A DNA stretch of 37,914 nt from Acidimicrobiaceae bacterium (GTDB lineage: Bacteria; Actinomycetota; Acidimicrobiia; Acidimicrobiales; Aldehydirespiratoraceae). How positions within the stretch are numbered: the stretch's first letter is position 1; each line of letters starts with the position of its first letter. Both the position numbers and the translations under genes were made by a program. Shown here in pieces: positions 17,813-26,484 of this stretch. A model generated the notes under the pieces. It saw only the letters and a list, made by a program, of their open reading frames with translations. It had not been told where the DNA came from and ran no database searches. The stretch is from assembly GCA_009843735.1 (NCBI GenBank), contig VYCW01000122.1, forward strand, positions 1-37,914. The letters run 5' to 3'.

Positions 17813-17902
17813 GGCGGAGGGGGCGCACGAAGTCCGACCTGGCCGAACGATAGAGCGAAGCCCGCTGAGGCCAGTCGGAGCTTCGTGGAAGCGTCCTCCG
17901 CC
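17813..17902. repeat. 90-nt hairpin between convergent rpe and clpP
   Basis: A long inverted repeat: GGCGGAGG (17813-17820) pairs with CCTCCGCC (17895-17902); inside, CACGAAG, CCGAC and GGCC pair with GGCC, GTCGG and CTTCGTG. The apex contains AGCGAAGCCCG, the same core as in the E1/E2/E5 units, although the arms differ. It ends one base before the clpP stop and could serve as a bidirectional terminator. Confidence 0.75.
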
Positions 17903-18532
17903 CTAGAGCATCTCGCCGCGCTTGACGATGACGTGGTCGATGATGCCGTACTCCATGGCCTCCTCCGCGGTGAACCAGCGGTCGCGGTCGGAGTCGGCCT
18001 CGATCTGCTCGACGGTCTGCCCGGTGTGGTGGGCGATGCGCTCCTGGAGCAGCTTCTTGGTGTAGGCCATCTGCTCGGCCTGGATGGCGATGTCGGTGGC
18101 CTGGCCCCGAACCCCTCCGAGGGGCTGGTGCATCATGATCCGGGCGTGGGGCAGGGCGTAGCGCTTGCCGGGAGCCCCCGCGCACAGCAGGAACTGCCCC
18201 ATCGAGGCGCCCAGGCCGATGCAGATCGTGCCCACCTCGGGCTGGATGAACTGCATGGTGTCGTAGATGGCCATGCCTGAGGTGACCGAGCCGCCGGGGC
18301 TGTTGATGTAGAGCCAGACGGGCCGGCTGGCGTCCTGGCCCTCCAGGTACAGCAGCTGGGCCATGATGAAGTTGGCGATCTCGTCGTTGACGTCGGAGCC
18401 GAGCACGACGATGCGGTCCTGGAGCAGCCGGTTGTACACCTCGCTCTGGCGGTTGGAGGCCGAGTTCGGCGTGTCGAATCCGACTTCGGCGGCACCGGGT
18501 CGGAGCTGGGGCGGCAGCGATTGCGAGCTCAT
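17903..18532 (-). CDS. clpP: ATP-dependent Clp protease proteolytic subunit
   Basis: A 209-residue serine peptidase that assembles into the double-ring ClpP chamber and works with ClpX or ClpC. The catalytic triad is visible: Ser110 in GLGASMGQ, His135 in MMHQPLGG and Asp184 in [24 protein letters not shown] is the oligomer/oxyanion strand. The N-terminal extension of about 25 residues is probably a processed propeptide. The ATG is preceded by TAGCCT at a 7-nt distance and no ribosome binding site. No chaperone partner gene is in the window; the gene stands alone, and actinobacteria often have a second ClpP elsewhere. Confidence 0.95.
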   Translation of the reverse strand: MSSQSLPPQLRPGAAEVGFDTPNSASNRQSEVYNRLLQDRIVVLGSDVNDEIANFIMAQLLYLEGQDASRPVWLYINSPGGSVTSGMAIYDTMQFIQPEVGTICIGLGASMGQFLLCAGAPGKRYALPHARIMMHQPLGGVRGQATDIAIQAEQMAYTKKLLQERIAHHTGQTVEQIEADSDRDRWFTAEEAMEYGIIDHVIVKRGEML

Positions 18533-18539
18533 GGCGCGC

Positions 18540-18545
18540 AGGCTA
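18540..18545 (-). promoter_or_regulatory. -10 element, leaderless start of clpP
   Basis: TAGCCT on the minus strand, 7 nt before the ATG at 18530-18532, with no ribosome binding site. Confidence 0.45.
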
Positions 18546-18584
18546 CCGCCGCCTCCCCGGCGATCCCCGGCCAGGGCCGCGGGC

Positions 18585-18590
18585 TAGCCT
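18585..18590 (+). promoter_or_regulatory. -10 element of the tRNA-Leu gene
   Basis: TAGCCT ends 10 nt before the mature tRNA 5' end, a plausible distance for a short precursor leader. No good -35 hexamer is seen. Confidence 0.35.
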
Positions 18591-18600
18591 GACTGGGTTC

Positions 18601-18686
18601 GCGGACGTGGCGGAATCAGGCAGACGCGCTGGGTTTAGGTCCCAGTACCCACATTGGGTGTGGGGGTTCGAATCCCCCCGTCCGCA
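18601..18686 (+). tRNA. tRNA-Leu (anticodon UAG)
   Basis: An 86-nt class II tRNA. The acceptor stem GCGGACG pairs with CGTCCGC (18679-18685) followed by discriminator A; CCA is not encoded. The anticodon stem CTGGG/CCCAG encloses TTTAGGT, giving anticodon TAG at 18636-18638 (reads CUN leucine codons). The long variable arm TACCC-ACATT-GGGTG and the T arm GGGGG-TTCGAAT-CCCCC are clear. Confidence 0.97.
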
Positions 18687-18727
18687 CTTAGGACCCACTC
18701 CTGCTCGCTGAATACAGTGGCTGGCTC

Positions 18728-19198
18728 GTGGCTGGGGAGACGTCCAAGAAGTCGAAGCGGGCCTCCCGGAAGGCGGAGGCCGGGCGGGCCGGCGACGAGC
18801 CGGTGCTGCTGGCGGGTGGCAACCCTCAGATCGCGAAGGCGGACGGTGACGCCCCGGTGCAGGCCTACATCGCGGCCATGCCGGGCTGGAAGAGCGACTT
18901 CGGGCGCCAGCTTGACGACCTGATCGAGCGCACTGTTCCCGGCGTGCGCAAAGCGGTGAGGTGGAACTCGCCCTTCTACGGCGTCGAGGGTCAGGGGTGG
19001 TTCGCGAGCACGCACGTTTTTACCCGCTACGTCAAGGTGACGTTCTTCAACGGAGCGTCGCTGCGACCGGTCCCGCCGGGATCGGGCAAGGACCCGGACG
19101 CCCGTTGGATCAACGTCCACGAGGGCGAATTCGACGAGGACCAGATGGAGACGTGGATCCGGCAGTCAGCCGCCCTGCCCGGCTGGCACGGGTTCTGA
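18728..19198 (+). CDS. DUF1801 (YdhG-like) domain protein
   Basis: A 156-residue cytosolic protein of unknown function. After a Lys/Arg-rich, probably disordered first 40 residues, the DUF1801 pattern appears: VQAYIAAMPGWKSDFGRQL, IERTVPGVRKAVRWNSPFYG, then YVKVTFFNGASLRPVPPG and a C-terminal helix ending LPGWHGF. The function of the family is not established. The GTG start lies 9 nt after TACAGT (18713-18718) with no ribosome binding site, so a near-leaderless start is likely. The SDR gene follows after 28 bases and may be co-transcribed. Confidence 0.75.
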   Translation: MAGETSKKSKRASRKAEAGRAGDEPVLLAGGNPQIAKADGDAPVQAYIAAMPGWKSDFGRQLDDLIERTVPGVRKAVRWNSPFYGVEGQGWFASTHVFTRYVKVTFFNGASLRPVPPGSGKDPDARWINVHEGEFDEDQMETWIRQSAALPGWHGF

Positions 19199-19226
19199 CA
19201 CAGGGTTCTGACAGGGAGGCAGCTCA

Positions 19227-19961
19227 GTGCCGACAGCAATCGTCACCGGAGGAGCGAGAGGGCTGGGCCGGGTCTACTGCCTGGCGCTGGCCGGTGCGGG
19301 CTTCGACGTCGTCGTGGCCGACCTGCTCGACACCGGCGAGGCCGTCGAGGAGATCGAGGCCGCCGGCGGTCGGGCCATCGGGTGCCGCACCGACATCAGC
19401 TCCGCCGCCGACACCGAGGCGCTGGCCGCCGCCGGAGCCGGGGAGTTCGGCACGATCGACGTGCTGATCAACAACGCCGCGTTCTACTCCCAGATCGTGC
19501 GCGGCCCGTTCCACGAGGTCTCGCAGGCCGAATGGGACAAGACCTTCGAAGTCAACGTCCGCGGCACCTGGCTCGTCTGCTGCGCGGTCTACCCGTACAT
19601 GAAGGAGCAGGGATCGGGGAAGATCATCAACATCGCCTCCACCACCTGCTTCAAGGGCACCGTCGGGTTCCCCCACTACGTGACCAGCAAGACCGCGATC
19701 ATCGGCCTGACCCGCTGCCTGGCCGCCGAACTCGGTCCCGACGGGATCACGGTCAACACGGTGTCGCCGGACCTGATCCCCAACCCGTCGCTGCGTCCCT
19801 CGGACGAGGTCAGCGACCAGTTCGTGGTGGCCGAACGCCCTCTCAAGCGCACCCAGGTGCCCGACGACATGGTCGGCACCATCCTCTACCTCGCCGGCCC
19901 CGGCTCCGACTTCGTCACCGGCCAGAACATCGTCGTCAACGGGGGCGCCTTCTGCCAGTAG
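19227..19961 (+). CDS. short-chain dehydrogenase/reductase (SDR)
   Basis: A 244-residue classical SDR. TGGARGLG at 7-14 is the cofactor-binding glycine motif; Asp31 (VVAD) after the second strand suggests NAD(H) preference. NNAA is at 82-85, and the tetrad is Asn110, Ser138, Tyr151 and Lys155 (YVTSK). The C-terminus TGQNIVVNGG is typical of FabG-like family members. The specific substrate is not predictable. The start is GTG at 19227 with GGGAGG 9 nt upstream. It is convergent with the alkylsulfatase-like gene, with 32 bases between the stops. Confidence 0.9.
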   Translation: MPTAIVTGGARGLGRVYCLALAGAGFDVVVADLLDTGEAVEEIEAAGGRAIGCRTDISSAADTEALAAAGAGEFGTIDVLINNAAFYSQIVRGPFHEVSQAEWDKTFEVNVRGTWLVCCAVYPYMKEQGSGKIINIASTTCFKGTVGFPHYVTSKTAIIGLTRCLAAELGPDGITVNTVSPDLIPNPSLRPSDEVSDQFVVAERPLKRTQVPDDMVGTILYLAGPGSDFVTGQNIVVNGGAFCQ

Positions 19962-19993
19962 GCCCCCCGGGGCATGGAGGTCCGCAGAGGCCG

Positions 19994-21889
19994 TCAGCCG
20001 GTCGGGCGCGGCTCGATGAGGGCTGCGGTGTCGAAGACGGTGAGGCTCGCGAAGAGCTCGGTCACGACGTCGCGGTCTCCGGCGATGGCGGCTCCGTCGA
20101 GCGCGGCTGCGTCGGCCAGCGCCTCGGAAAACGTGGCCCGATCGATCCGGATCGAGGCGACCGCCTCGCCGTCCACGGCGCCGGCTCGATGGTGGATGGC
20201 CGACCGGCCGACACCCAGCACATGGTCCTCGCCGAGGTCGGTGAAATGGAAGTTCAGCACCAGCGGGCCTCTCGTGAACCGTGACGGATCGAACCTCACC
20301 CCGATGATGTCGAACAGATGCTCGGCCTCCATGGCCCGGTTCATCGAGCGGGTGAGTATCCGGCCGCCCTGCGGGCTGCCCTCGCGAAGCTCCTTCGCCC
20401 CCATCAGGTAGGCGTTGCGCCAGGTGGCCGACTCGGACTGGTAGCCGAGCTGCTCCAGCGCGTCGGCCTGGAGCTCGCGGGCCGGCTGGTTGGAGGGATC
20501 CGCGAAGACCACATGGTTCACCACCTGGGCCACCCACCGGTAGTCGCCGCGCTCGAAGCTCGAGCGGGCCCTCGACAGCACGGCGTCGGCGCCGCCCATG
20601 TAGTCGACGTAGTTGGCGCTGGCCTCGACCGGCGGCAGCGGATCGAGGCTGGCCGGGTTGCCGTCGTACCAGCCGAGATAGCGGTTGTAGACCGAGCGGC
20701 AGTTGTGCGAGACCGTGCCGTAGTAGCCGTGGACGTGGGACTGGTCGAACTCGTCGGGCAGGCGCAGCTCGGCCGCGATCTCGGTCGGGCCGTACCCCTG
20801 GTTGGCGAGCCGCATCGTCTGGTCGTGCATCCACCGGTACACGTCGCGCTGCATGGCCAGGAACCCGTGCACGTCGCCGGCGCCGAAGCGGGGCCAGTGA
20901 TGGCTGGCGAACATCACGTCGGTGTGGTCGGCCCACAGGTCGATGGCCTCCTGGATGTACTTGCTCCAGGCGAGGGCGTTGCGCATCTGGGCGCCCCGCA
21001 GCGGGTACAGGTTGTGCAGGGTGTGGGTGCAGTTCTCGGCCATGCACAGCACCCGCCGCTGCGGGAAGTGGAAGTTCATCTCGGCAGGCGCCTCGGCGTC
21101 GGGAGTGTTCTGGAACACGACCCGGATGCCGCTCAACGTCATCTCCGCGCCTGTCTCGGAGATTGTGTCGGTGGGTGCGATCAGCGCCGACGGCCACAGA
21201 CCCAGAGCTGAGCCGAGTCCGCAGTCGACGTGTCCGAGGGGTCCCGGCGGCAGCAGGGGGCCGAACTGGTAGGCGGCCCGGCGGGCCATGATCGCCCCCG
21301 CGATCACGAACTCGCCCACCACCTCCTCCAGGAACCCCTCCGGGGCCACGATGCGAACGTCGCCCCGATCGACCGCTTCCTGGTCGGTGACGCCGAGGAT
21401 CCCGCCGAAGTGGTCGACGTGGGAGTGGGTGTAGATGACCGAGGTGACCGGCCGCTCCCCCAGCGTCCGGTTGGCGAGGTCGAGCGCCGCCGCCGCGGCC
21501 GGCTCGTTGGTGAGCGGGTCGATCACCAGCCAGCCGCCGTCGCGGCCGGCCAGAAACGTGATGTTGGAGATGTCGTAGCCGCGGACCTGCCAGATTCCCT
21601 CGGCCACCTCGAACAGGCCGTGGTTGGCGTTCAGCCGCGCCTGCCGCCACAGGCCCGGATGCACCGAGTCGGGCGCGGTCCCGGACTCGCCAACGAACGC
21701 GTGGCGGGCAACGTCGAAGACCACGTGATCGCCAACGGTCACTTGGCCGCCGTCCAATTGCGCGATCAGCCCTCTGGTGGCCCGTTCGTGGTCGCCCGGA
21801 TCATCGAACGACAACACCACCGACTGGTTGGCCGCCACCGTGGCCGTCGAGGCAGCCTTCGGTGCAGCCCGACTGGAATCGGCACTCAT
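19994..21889 (-). CDS. alkylsulfatase-like metallo-beta-lactamase protein (SdsA/YjcS type)
   Basis: A 631-residue enzyme resembling SdsA1-type alkylsulfatases, which hydrolyse primary alkyl sulfates such as SDS. Zinc ligands are visible: HSHVDH at 155-160, the glutamates in EAPAEM (Glu270) and AENCTH (Glu285), and the His pair in ASHHWPRFG near 330. A dimerisation helix region and a C-terminal SCP2-like lipid-binding domain (from about 510) follow, as in the family. No signal peptide is seen. I choose the ATG at 21887-21889, preceded by TAGGAG; the frame stays open to 22033 but that extension overlaps the upstream gene and has no family similarity. It is 10 bases downstream of the RCC1 gene and is probably translated from the same mRNA. 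Confidence 0.87.
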   Translation of the reverse strand: MSADSSRAAPKAASTATVAANQSVVLSFDDPGDHERATRGLIAQLDGGQVTVGDHVVFDVARHAFVGESGTAPDSVHPGLWRQARLNANHGLFEVAEGIWQVRGYDISNITFLAGRDGGWLVIDPLTNEPAAAAALDLANRTLGERPVTSVIYTHSHVDHFGGILGVTDQEAVDRGDVRIVAPEGFLEEVVGEFVIAGAIMARRAAYQFGPLLPPGPLGHVDCGLGSALGLWPSALIAPTDTISETGAEMTLSGIRVVFQNTPDAEAPAEMNFHFPQRRVLCMAENCTHTLHNLYPLRGAQMRNALAWSKYIQEAIDLWADHTDVMFASHHWPRFGAGDVHGFLAMQRDVYRWMHDQTMRLANQGYGPTEIAAELRLPDEFDQSHVHGYYGTVSHNCRSVYNRYLGWYDGNPASLDPLPPVEASANYVDYMGGADAVLSRARSSFERGDYRWVAQVVNHVVFADPSNQPARELQADALEQLGYQSESATWRNAYLMGAKELREGSPQGGRILTRSMNRAMEAEHLFDIIGVRFDPSRFTRGPLVLNFHFTDLGEDHVLGVGRSAIHHRAGAVDGEAVASIRIDRATFSEALADAAALDGAAIAGDRDVVTELFASLTVFDTAALIEPRPTG

Positions 21890-21899
21890 GACCGCGCTC

Positions 21900-24116
21900 C
21901 TAGGGGGGATTGAACGAGTTGTTGCTGCCCCAGCAGACGACGGCCCCGTCGCGGCGCAGCGCGCATGCGCGGAGCCATCCCACGTCGACGGCACTGAACT
22001 CGCCGTCAGGCGGCGTAAGGTCCCAGGGCTCATACTCGCCCCAGCAGACGATCCTGCCGTTGTCTCTCAGACCGCATGAATGGCCATTGCCCGCCGACAC
22101 CGCGCTGAACCTGCCGTCGGGAGCCAGCGACTGCCCCTGATTGTTCCTCCCCCAGCAGATGACCGTTCGGTCGGTTCGCACCCCGCACGAATGATGTTCG
22201 CCAGCCGATACCGCCCTGAACATGCCCGGAGGCGGCACGGACTCTCCGAAGTCGTTGCGGCCCCAGCAGGCGATCGTCCAGTCGGCCCGCACACCGCACG
22301 TGTGCGAATAGGAGGAAATCGATCGGAAACGGCCCTCCGGCACATCCGAGATCTCGCCCCAGCAGACGAGTGTCTCGTCCGATCTCAGCCCACACGCATA
22401 GCCGTCCCCCACCGACACCGCAGTGAAGCTTCCCTCTGGCGGCGAGAGGTCCTCGCCGAAGCCGGAGGCCTGGCAGGTGATCGATCCGTCGATCCTCACC
22501 CCGCAGGCGTGCTTCGGTCCGGTGGAGATCGCGACGTAGCTGCCCTCCTGCGGCGCCTCGACCCGGCCGTAGCCGCCCCAGCAGACGAGCGACCCGTCGG
22601 TTCGCAGCCCGCAGACGTGCAACACGCTCGCCGACACCCCTCCGAACCGGCCTGCGGGCACCACCGTCTGGCCCTCGTGGACCCGACCCCAGCACACGAC
22701 TGACGCGTCCTCTCGCAGCCCGCACGCAAAGCTGGCGCCGACCGACACCGCAGTGAACCGTCCCTCGGGCGGCTCCAACGGTCCAGTGATGCCTTCGTCC
22801 CAGCACTCGACGGACGCGTCGGCCCGTATCCCACACGCATAGTCCCCGCCGGCCGCCAACGTCTCGAAGCGGCCTCTCGGCACCCGCGTCGTCTGACCGA
22901 GTTGGTTGTTCCCCCAGCAGAGGACAGTTCCATCCTCCCGCAGACCGCAGGTAAAGCGGCTGCCGGCAAAGACAGCCCCATAAGTGCCGTCGGGCACTGT
23001 TGCCGGTCCGTGGCTGTTGTCTCCCCAGCAGTCAACGGAGCCATCGTCTCGCAGCCCGCACGAGTGAGTCAGACCCGCCGACAAGGCTCTGAAGCCGCCC
23101 GCGGGCGCTGTCGACTGCCCGGCATGGCTGCTGCCCCAGCACACAACAGTGCCGTCGGTTCTGTGCCCGCACGAGAATCCCCAACCGACCGACACCGCAG
23201 TGAAGCTGTCCGGCGGCGCGTCCAGCTCTCCGTTGGTGTTGTCGCCCCAGCAGACGATTGATGCGTCGGTGCTGAGGCCGCACGAATGCCATGTGCCCGC
23301 GGATACCGATGTGAAGTTCCCCTCGGGCGCTTCTGCCTGCCCGTAGTCGTTGGCTCCCCAGCACACAGCGGTCTCGTCGCTTCGAACCGCACACGCATGC
23401 TGGAATCCGGCGGAGATCGCGCTGAATGTCCGGCGCGCATCGACCAGGCCGTTGGACCTGGCTCTCAGGGCGCTGGCCAGGAACGCGGCCATCTCGCCGC
23501 GGGTGGTGACCCGGTCCGGGCAGAACCGGGTGCCATCACCGCAGCCCCCGGTGATCCCCGCGGCAGCCAGACGGTTGATCGCATCCCGGTGGGTGTGGTC
23601 GACCGTGTCGGTGAATCCGGCGTCGTCAGCCTCGGGAAGGTTGAAGGCCACCGCCAAGAACGTCGCCATTTGACCCCGAGTTACACCGTGACGGGGCCTG
23701 AACGTGCCGTCCGTATAGCCGGCAGTGACACCCAGCTCGGCCAAGCGCTCCACGTATCGCGCCCACCACCTGAGGTCCTCGAGATCAGCGAAACGGGAAC
23801 TGCTGATGCGGGGTGGCTCAACGCCGTCGAGCAGCCGCACCATCCACACCGCCATCACCCAGCGCAGCACCGGTTCCGCTGGACAGAACTCGGCCACTGA
23901 GCCCTCGTCCGGCTGGCCGCACAGCGTGCGCTCGAACACGCCCTGCCCGTCGAGCAGGGCGATGCTGTCCACCGCGAAGTGACCCGCTGCGTCAGCGAAT
24001 CGGGTCGCCGCCGCTTCCTCCGGTTGAGCCGCGGCCGCGTTCGGCCATACCGTCGCCGCCAGCAGCAGCCAAGGCAGCGCTCCGACCCCTATTCGCCTGC
24101 GCGCCACAGGCCGCAC
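21900..24116 (-). CDS. secreted SLH-domain protein with fourteen RCC1-like Cys-pair repeats
   Basis: A 738-residue exported protein. Residues 1-30 form a signal peptide (RRR, hydrophobic core, AAAA-Q). Three S-layer homology segments follow (about 39-100, 108-160, 167-217), recognisable by RFADLEDLRWWARYV, GYTDGTFRPRHGVTRGQMA and CPDRVTTRGEMAAFL; these normally anchor proteins to the cell wall. Residues 231-738 are 13 full repeats plus a shortened last one, each near F-x-A-V-S-A-G, then H-S-C-G-L-R-x-D-G and V-x-C-W-G, about 37 residues apart. Fourteen units would suit two seven-bladed propellers. Two cysteines per repeat suggest disulfides outside the cell. Repeat 9 lacks the Trp. The ligand is unknown. 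The GTG start has TAGTGT 7 nt upstream. Confidence 0.85.
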   Translation of the reverse strand: MRPVARRRIGVGALPWLLLAATVWPNAAAAQPEEAAATRFADAAGHFAVDSIALLDGQGVFERTLCGQPDEGSVAEFCPAEPVLRWVMAVWMVRLLDGVEPPRISSSRFADLEDLRWWARYVERLAELGVTAGYTDGTFRPRHGVTRGQMATFLAVAFNLPEADDAGFTDTVDHTHRDAINRLAAAGITGGCGDGTRFCPDRVTTRGEMAAFLASALRARSNGLVDARRTFSAISAGFQHACAVRSDETAVCWGANDYGQAEAPEGNFTSVSAGTWHSCGLSTDASIVCWGDNTNGELDAPPDSFTAVSVGWGFSCGHRTDGTVVCWGSSHAGQSTAPAGGFRALSAGLTHSCGLRDDGSVDCWGDNSHGPATVPDGTYGAVFAGSRFTCGLREDGTVLCWGNNQLGQTTRVPRGRFETLAAGGDYACGIRADASVECWDEGITGPLEPPEGRFTAVSVGASFACGLREDASVVCWGRVHEGQTVVPAGRFGGVSASVLHVCGLRTDGSLVCWGGYGRVEAPQEGSYVAISTGPKHACGVRIDGSITCQASGFGEDLSPPEGSFTAVSVGDGYACGLRSDETLVCWGEISDVPEGRFRSISSYSHTCGVRADWTIACWGRNDFGESVPPPGMFRAVSAGEHHSCGVRTDRTVICWGRNNQGQSLAPDGRFSAVSAGNGHSCGLRDNGRIVCWGEYEPWDLTPPDGEFSAVDVGWLRACALRRDGAVVCWGSNNSFNPP

Positions 24117-24123
24117 GCTCGGG

Positions 24124-24129
24124 ACACTA
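24124..24129 (-). promoter_or_regulatory. -10 element, leaderless start of the SLH/RCC1 gene
   Basis: TAGTGT on the minus strand, preceded by TG, 7 nt before the GTG at 24114-24116. The hexamer is the same as at menB. Confidence 0.5.
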
Positions 24130-24181
24130 CATCACGCCGCCTGGCGACGTCTCCGGGTGGGTCGCGGGCGCGGCCCCCGGC

Positions 24182-24766
24182 TCAGCGGTCGCGCAGGAGC
24201 TCCAGCAGGGCTCGCAGGGCCCGGGCCCGGTGGCTCAAAGAGTTCTTGGCGGCTGCGCCCATCTCGGCGAAGGTGCGGCCGCCCCCCTCGGCGGGTGCGA
24301 ACACCGGGTCGTAGCCGAAGCCGCCGGTGCCCCGGGGCTCGACGGTGATCACGCCCTCGACCACGCCCTCGGCGGCGAGCTCGGAGCCGTCGGGGAAGCA
24401 CACCATCACCACGCTCCGGAACCGGGCGGTGCGCTGCGGCGGCGGCACGGCCTGCATGTCGGCCATCAGCCGGGCCAGATTGTCGGCGTAGACGGCGTCA
24501 GGGCCCGCGTACCGGGCCGAGTGGACGCCGGGCGCCCCGCCGAGCGCGTCCACCTCCAGGCCGGTGTCGTCGGCCAGCGCGGCCGCGCCGGCGAACTGGC
24601 ACACCGCCTGCGCCTTGAGACGGGCGTTGCCGGTCAGGTCGTCGGCGTCCTCGGCCACATCGCCGACGCCCTCGGGCCGGGGCAGCAGCACCGCGTGGCC
24701 GGCCAGCACTTCGGCCATCTCGGCCACTTTGTCGGGATTGGCGCTGGCACAGACCAGCTCGATCAT
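24182..24766 (-). CDS. rdgB: XTP/dITP diphosphatase (non-canonical purine NTP pyrophosphatase)
   Basis: A 194-residue Ham1-family house-cleaning enzyme that hydrolyses ITP, dITP and XTP to monophosphates. It starts with [14 protein letters not shown] (the usual TxNxxK region), has [26 protein letters not shown] in the middle with the catalytic Asp, then GGFGYDPVF and SHRARAL, the C-terminal SHR base-recognition motif. Its ATG overlaps the rph stop by 4 bases (ATGA), so the two are coupled; the same rph-rdgB pairing occurs in mycobacteria. Confidence 0.95.
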   Translation of the reverse strand: MIELVCASANPDKVAEMAEVLAGHAVLLPRPEGVGDVAEDADDLTGNARLKAQAVCQFAGAAALADDTGLEVDALGGAPGVHSARYAGPDAVYADNLARLMADMQAVPPPQRTARFRSVVMVCFPDGSELAAEGVVEGVITVEPRGTGGFGYDPVFAPAEGGGRTFAEMGAAAKNSLSHRARALRALLELLRDR

Positions 24767-25503
24767 CGAGCTTCGGGCGGTTCGGCCAGCAGAGCGCGCT
24801 GCGCGGCGACGATCTCGGTGATCCCCTTGGTGGCGAGGTCGAGCAGCTCGTCGAGCTGGAGCCGGTCGAACGGTTCGCCCTCGGCCGTGCCCTGCACCTC
24901 AACCAGCCCGCCCGAGCCGGTCATCACCACGTTGAAGTCCACATCGGCTGCGGCGTCCTCGGTATAGGGCAGGTCCAGCAGCGCCACCCCGTCGATCAGC
25001 CCGACGCTCACCGCGGCGCACTCGTCGATGATCGGCGACGAGACGATCTCGCCGGTCTGCACCAGCCGAGTGATGGCGTCGTGCAGGGCCAGGAACCCGC
25101 CGCAGATGGCCGCCGTGCGGGTGCCGCCGTCGGCCTGGAGCACGTCGCAGTCCACGATCACCTGGCGCGGCCCCAGGGCCTCGAGGTCGACCACGGTGCG
25201 CAGCGACCGGCCGATCAGGCGCTGGATCTCCTTGGTGCGGCCCCCCACCCGGCGGTTCACCCGCTCGGGGGAGGATCCCGGCAGCATCGAGTACTCGGCC
25301 GTGAGCCAGCCCGAGCCCCGATCGCGGAGCCACCTGGGGACGTCGGTGTCGACCGAAGCGGTGCACAGCACCCGCGTGTTGCCGAAGACGGCCAGCGCCG
25401 AGCCGTGGGCCATCGTGGTGTAGTCGCGGCAGAACTCCAGCGGCCGCAGCTCGTCGACCCGGCGGCCGTCGCCCCGGCGACCGGCGGCGTCGATCGGGCT
25501 CAT
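24763..25503 (-). CDS. rph: ribonuclease PH
   Basis: A 246-residue phosphorolytic 3'-to-5' exoribonuclease that trims tRNA 3' ends. Typical segments are [48 protein letters not shown] (phosphate/RNA binding), [16 protein letters not shown], and the C-terminal [16 protein letters not shown]. Length is standard for the hexameric enzyme. It is the middle gene of the MBL-rph-rdgB group; a G-rich ribosome binding site (GGGGGGTGG) precedes the ATG at 25501-25503. Confidence 0.96.
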   Translation of the reverse strand: MSPIDAAGRRGDGRRVDELRPLEFCRDYTTMAHGSALAVFGNTRVLCTASVDTDVPRWLRDRGSGWLTAEYSMLPGSSPERVNRRVGGRTKEIQRLIGRSLRTVVDLEALGPRQVIVDCDVLQADGGTRTAAICGGFLALHDAITRLVQTGEIVSSPIIDECAAVSVGLIDGVALLDLPYTEDAAADVDFNVVMTGSGGLVEVQGTAEGEPFDRLQLDELLDLATKGITEIVAAQRALLAEPPEAR

Positions 25504-25523
25504 CTAGACGTCCACCCCCCGAC

Positions 25524-26267
25524 TCATACCGTGAGCACCAGCCCGGGCCGGGCCACGGCGACGTCGCCGTCGAACGTGGCGCTCGCCTCAGCCAGCTGGG
25601 CGTCGGGATCGCATCCGGGCGCCAGGTGGGTGAGCACCAGCCGGTTCGCCCCGGCCACCGCGGCGGCCCGGGCCGCCTCGCGGGCGCTCATGTGGGGGAT
25701 GCCCTCCCCCTCGTGCTCGCAGCCGTGGCTGGCGTCGCACACGGCCACATCGATGCCCTCCCCCAGCGTGCGGAAGTCCCAGCCGGGGCCGGTGTCGGAG
25801 CTGAAGGCGAGGCTGCGGCCGCCTGCGTCCACCCTCGCGGCCAGCGTCTCCACCGGATGGTCGGTCAGGGCGAAGCTCCACCGCTGATCGCCGACGGCCA
25901 ACTGCGAGGACGGGTCGATGACCGTCCAGTCCAGCGGGTCGGTCTTGCCCGAGCGCATCACGGTGATGGCCTGGTCCATGGCCCGGGTCTCGGCGGTGCC
26001 GTACACGGGGACGTTGCTGCGGGGCACGAACCAGATGAACACGTTGCGGATCACCGGCAGCTCCAGCCAGTGGTCGGGATGGCAGTGGGTGGTGACGATG
26101 GCGGTGACCTCGTTGAGGTCGATCGCCTCCTGCAGAGGCCCCAGCGTCCCGGGCCCGCAGTCGAGCACCACCGAGGCGCCCTCGCTCTGCACCAGATACC
26201 CGGTGCAGGGGTTGCCCGGTGCGGCGTAGGAGCCGCTGCAACCCAGGACTGTCAGAGTGAGCGACAC
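25524..26267 (-). CDS. MBL-fold phosphodiesterase, Rv1339-like (probable class II cAMP phosphodiesterase)
   Basis: A 247-residue metallo-beta-lactamase-fold protein with HCHPDH at 61-66, the DHPVET histidine (137), SSDTGP with metal-binding Asp158, PHMSA (His192) and THLAPG (His214), a full set of two-metal ligands. The gene order MBL-rph-rdgB is that of Mycobacterium tuberculosis Rv1339-Rv1341, and Rv1339 has been reported as an atypical cAMP phosphodiesterase, so the same activity is the best guess; an RNase Z-like role is the alternative. The GTG start at 26265-26267 has GAGGGAT upstream. It lies 40 bases downstream of rpmG and may be read from the rpmB promoter. Confidence 0.82.
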   Translation of the reverse strand: MSLTLTVLGCSGSYAAPGNPCTGYLVQSEGASVVLDCGPGTLGPLQEAIDLNEVTAIVTTHCHPDHWLELPVIRNVFIWFVPRSNVPVYGTAETRAMDQAITVMRSGKTDPLDWTVIDPSSQLAVGDQRWSFALTDHPVETLAARVDAGGRSLAFSSDTGPGWDFRTLGEGIDVAVCDASHGCEHEGEGIPHMSAREAARAAAVAGANRLVLTHLAPGCDPDAQLAEASATFDGDVAVARPGLVLTV

Positions 26268-26307
26268 CGGTGATCCCTCAATCCGGGGCGGTGCGGGCGC
26301 TGACGGC

Positions 26308-26469
26308 CTAGCGCTCCTCCTTGAAGACCACGTGCTTGCGGATCACCGGGTCGTATTTCTTGAGCTCGATCCGGTGGCGGGTGTTGGTCTTGTTCTTGGT
26401 GGTCACGTAGGTGTAGCCGGTGCCGGCGGTGGACCGCAGCTTGATGATGGGACGCTTGTCGCTGGCCAT
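26308..26469 (-). CDS. rpmG: 50S ribosomal protein L33, cysteine-free form
   Basis: A 53-residue protein beginning [19 protein letters not shown] and ending [15 protein letters not shown], a clear L33. It has none of the four cysteines that bind zinc in the C+ form. In many actinobacteria the zinc-free form is the one induced by zinc limitation, but organisms with only the C- form also exist. The ATG at 26467-26469 follows 15 bases after the rpmB stop with GGAGACGGCG between, so the two form an operon. Confidence 0.95.
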   Translation of the reverse strand: MASDKRPIIKLRSTAGTGYTYVTTKNKTNTRHRIELKKYDPVIRKHVVFKEER

Positions 26470-26484
26470 CGCCGTCTCCTTGCT

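Noticed and set aside
19962..19974. GCCCCCCGGGGC after the SDR stop as a terminator
   Set aside because: The stem would close on a 2-nt loop, or shrink to 4 bp, and no T tract follows.
19224..21650. 808-codon frame overlapping the alkylsulfatase and SDR genes
   Set aside because: It crosses two real genes, has no domain signature, and is Arg/Gly-rich noise.
21890..22033. 48-codon upstream extension of the alkylsulfatase
   Set aside because: It overlaps the coding end of the SLH/RCC1 gene, while ATG at 21889 has TAGGAG in front and gives the family N-terminus.
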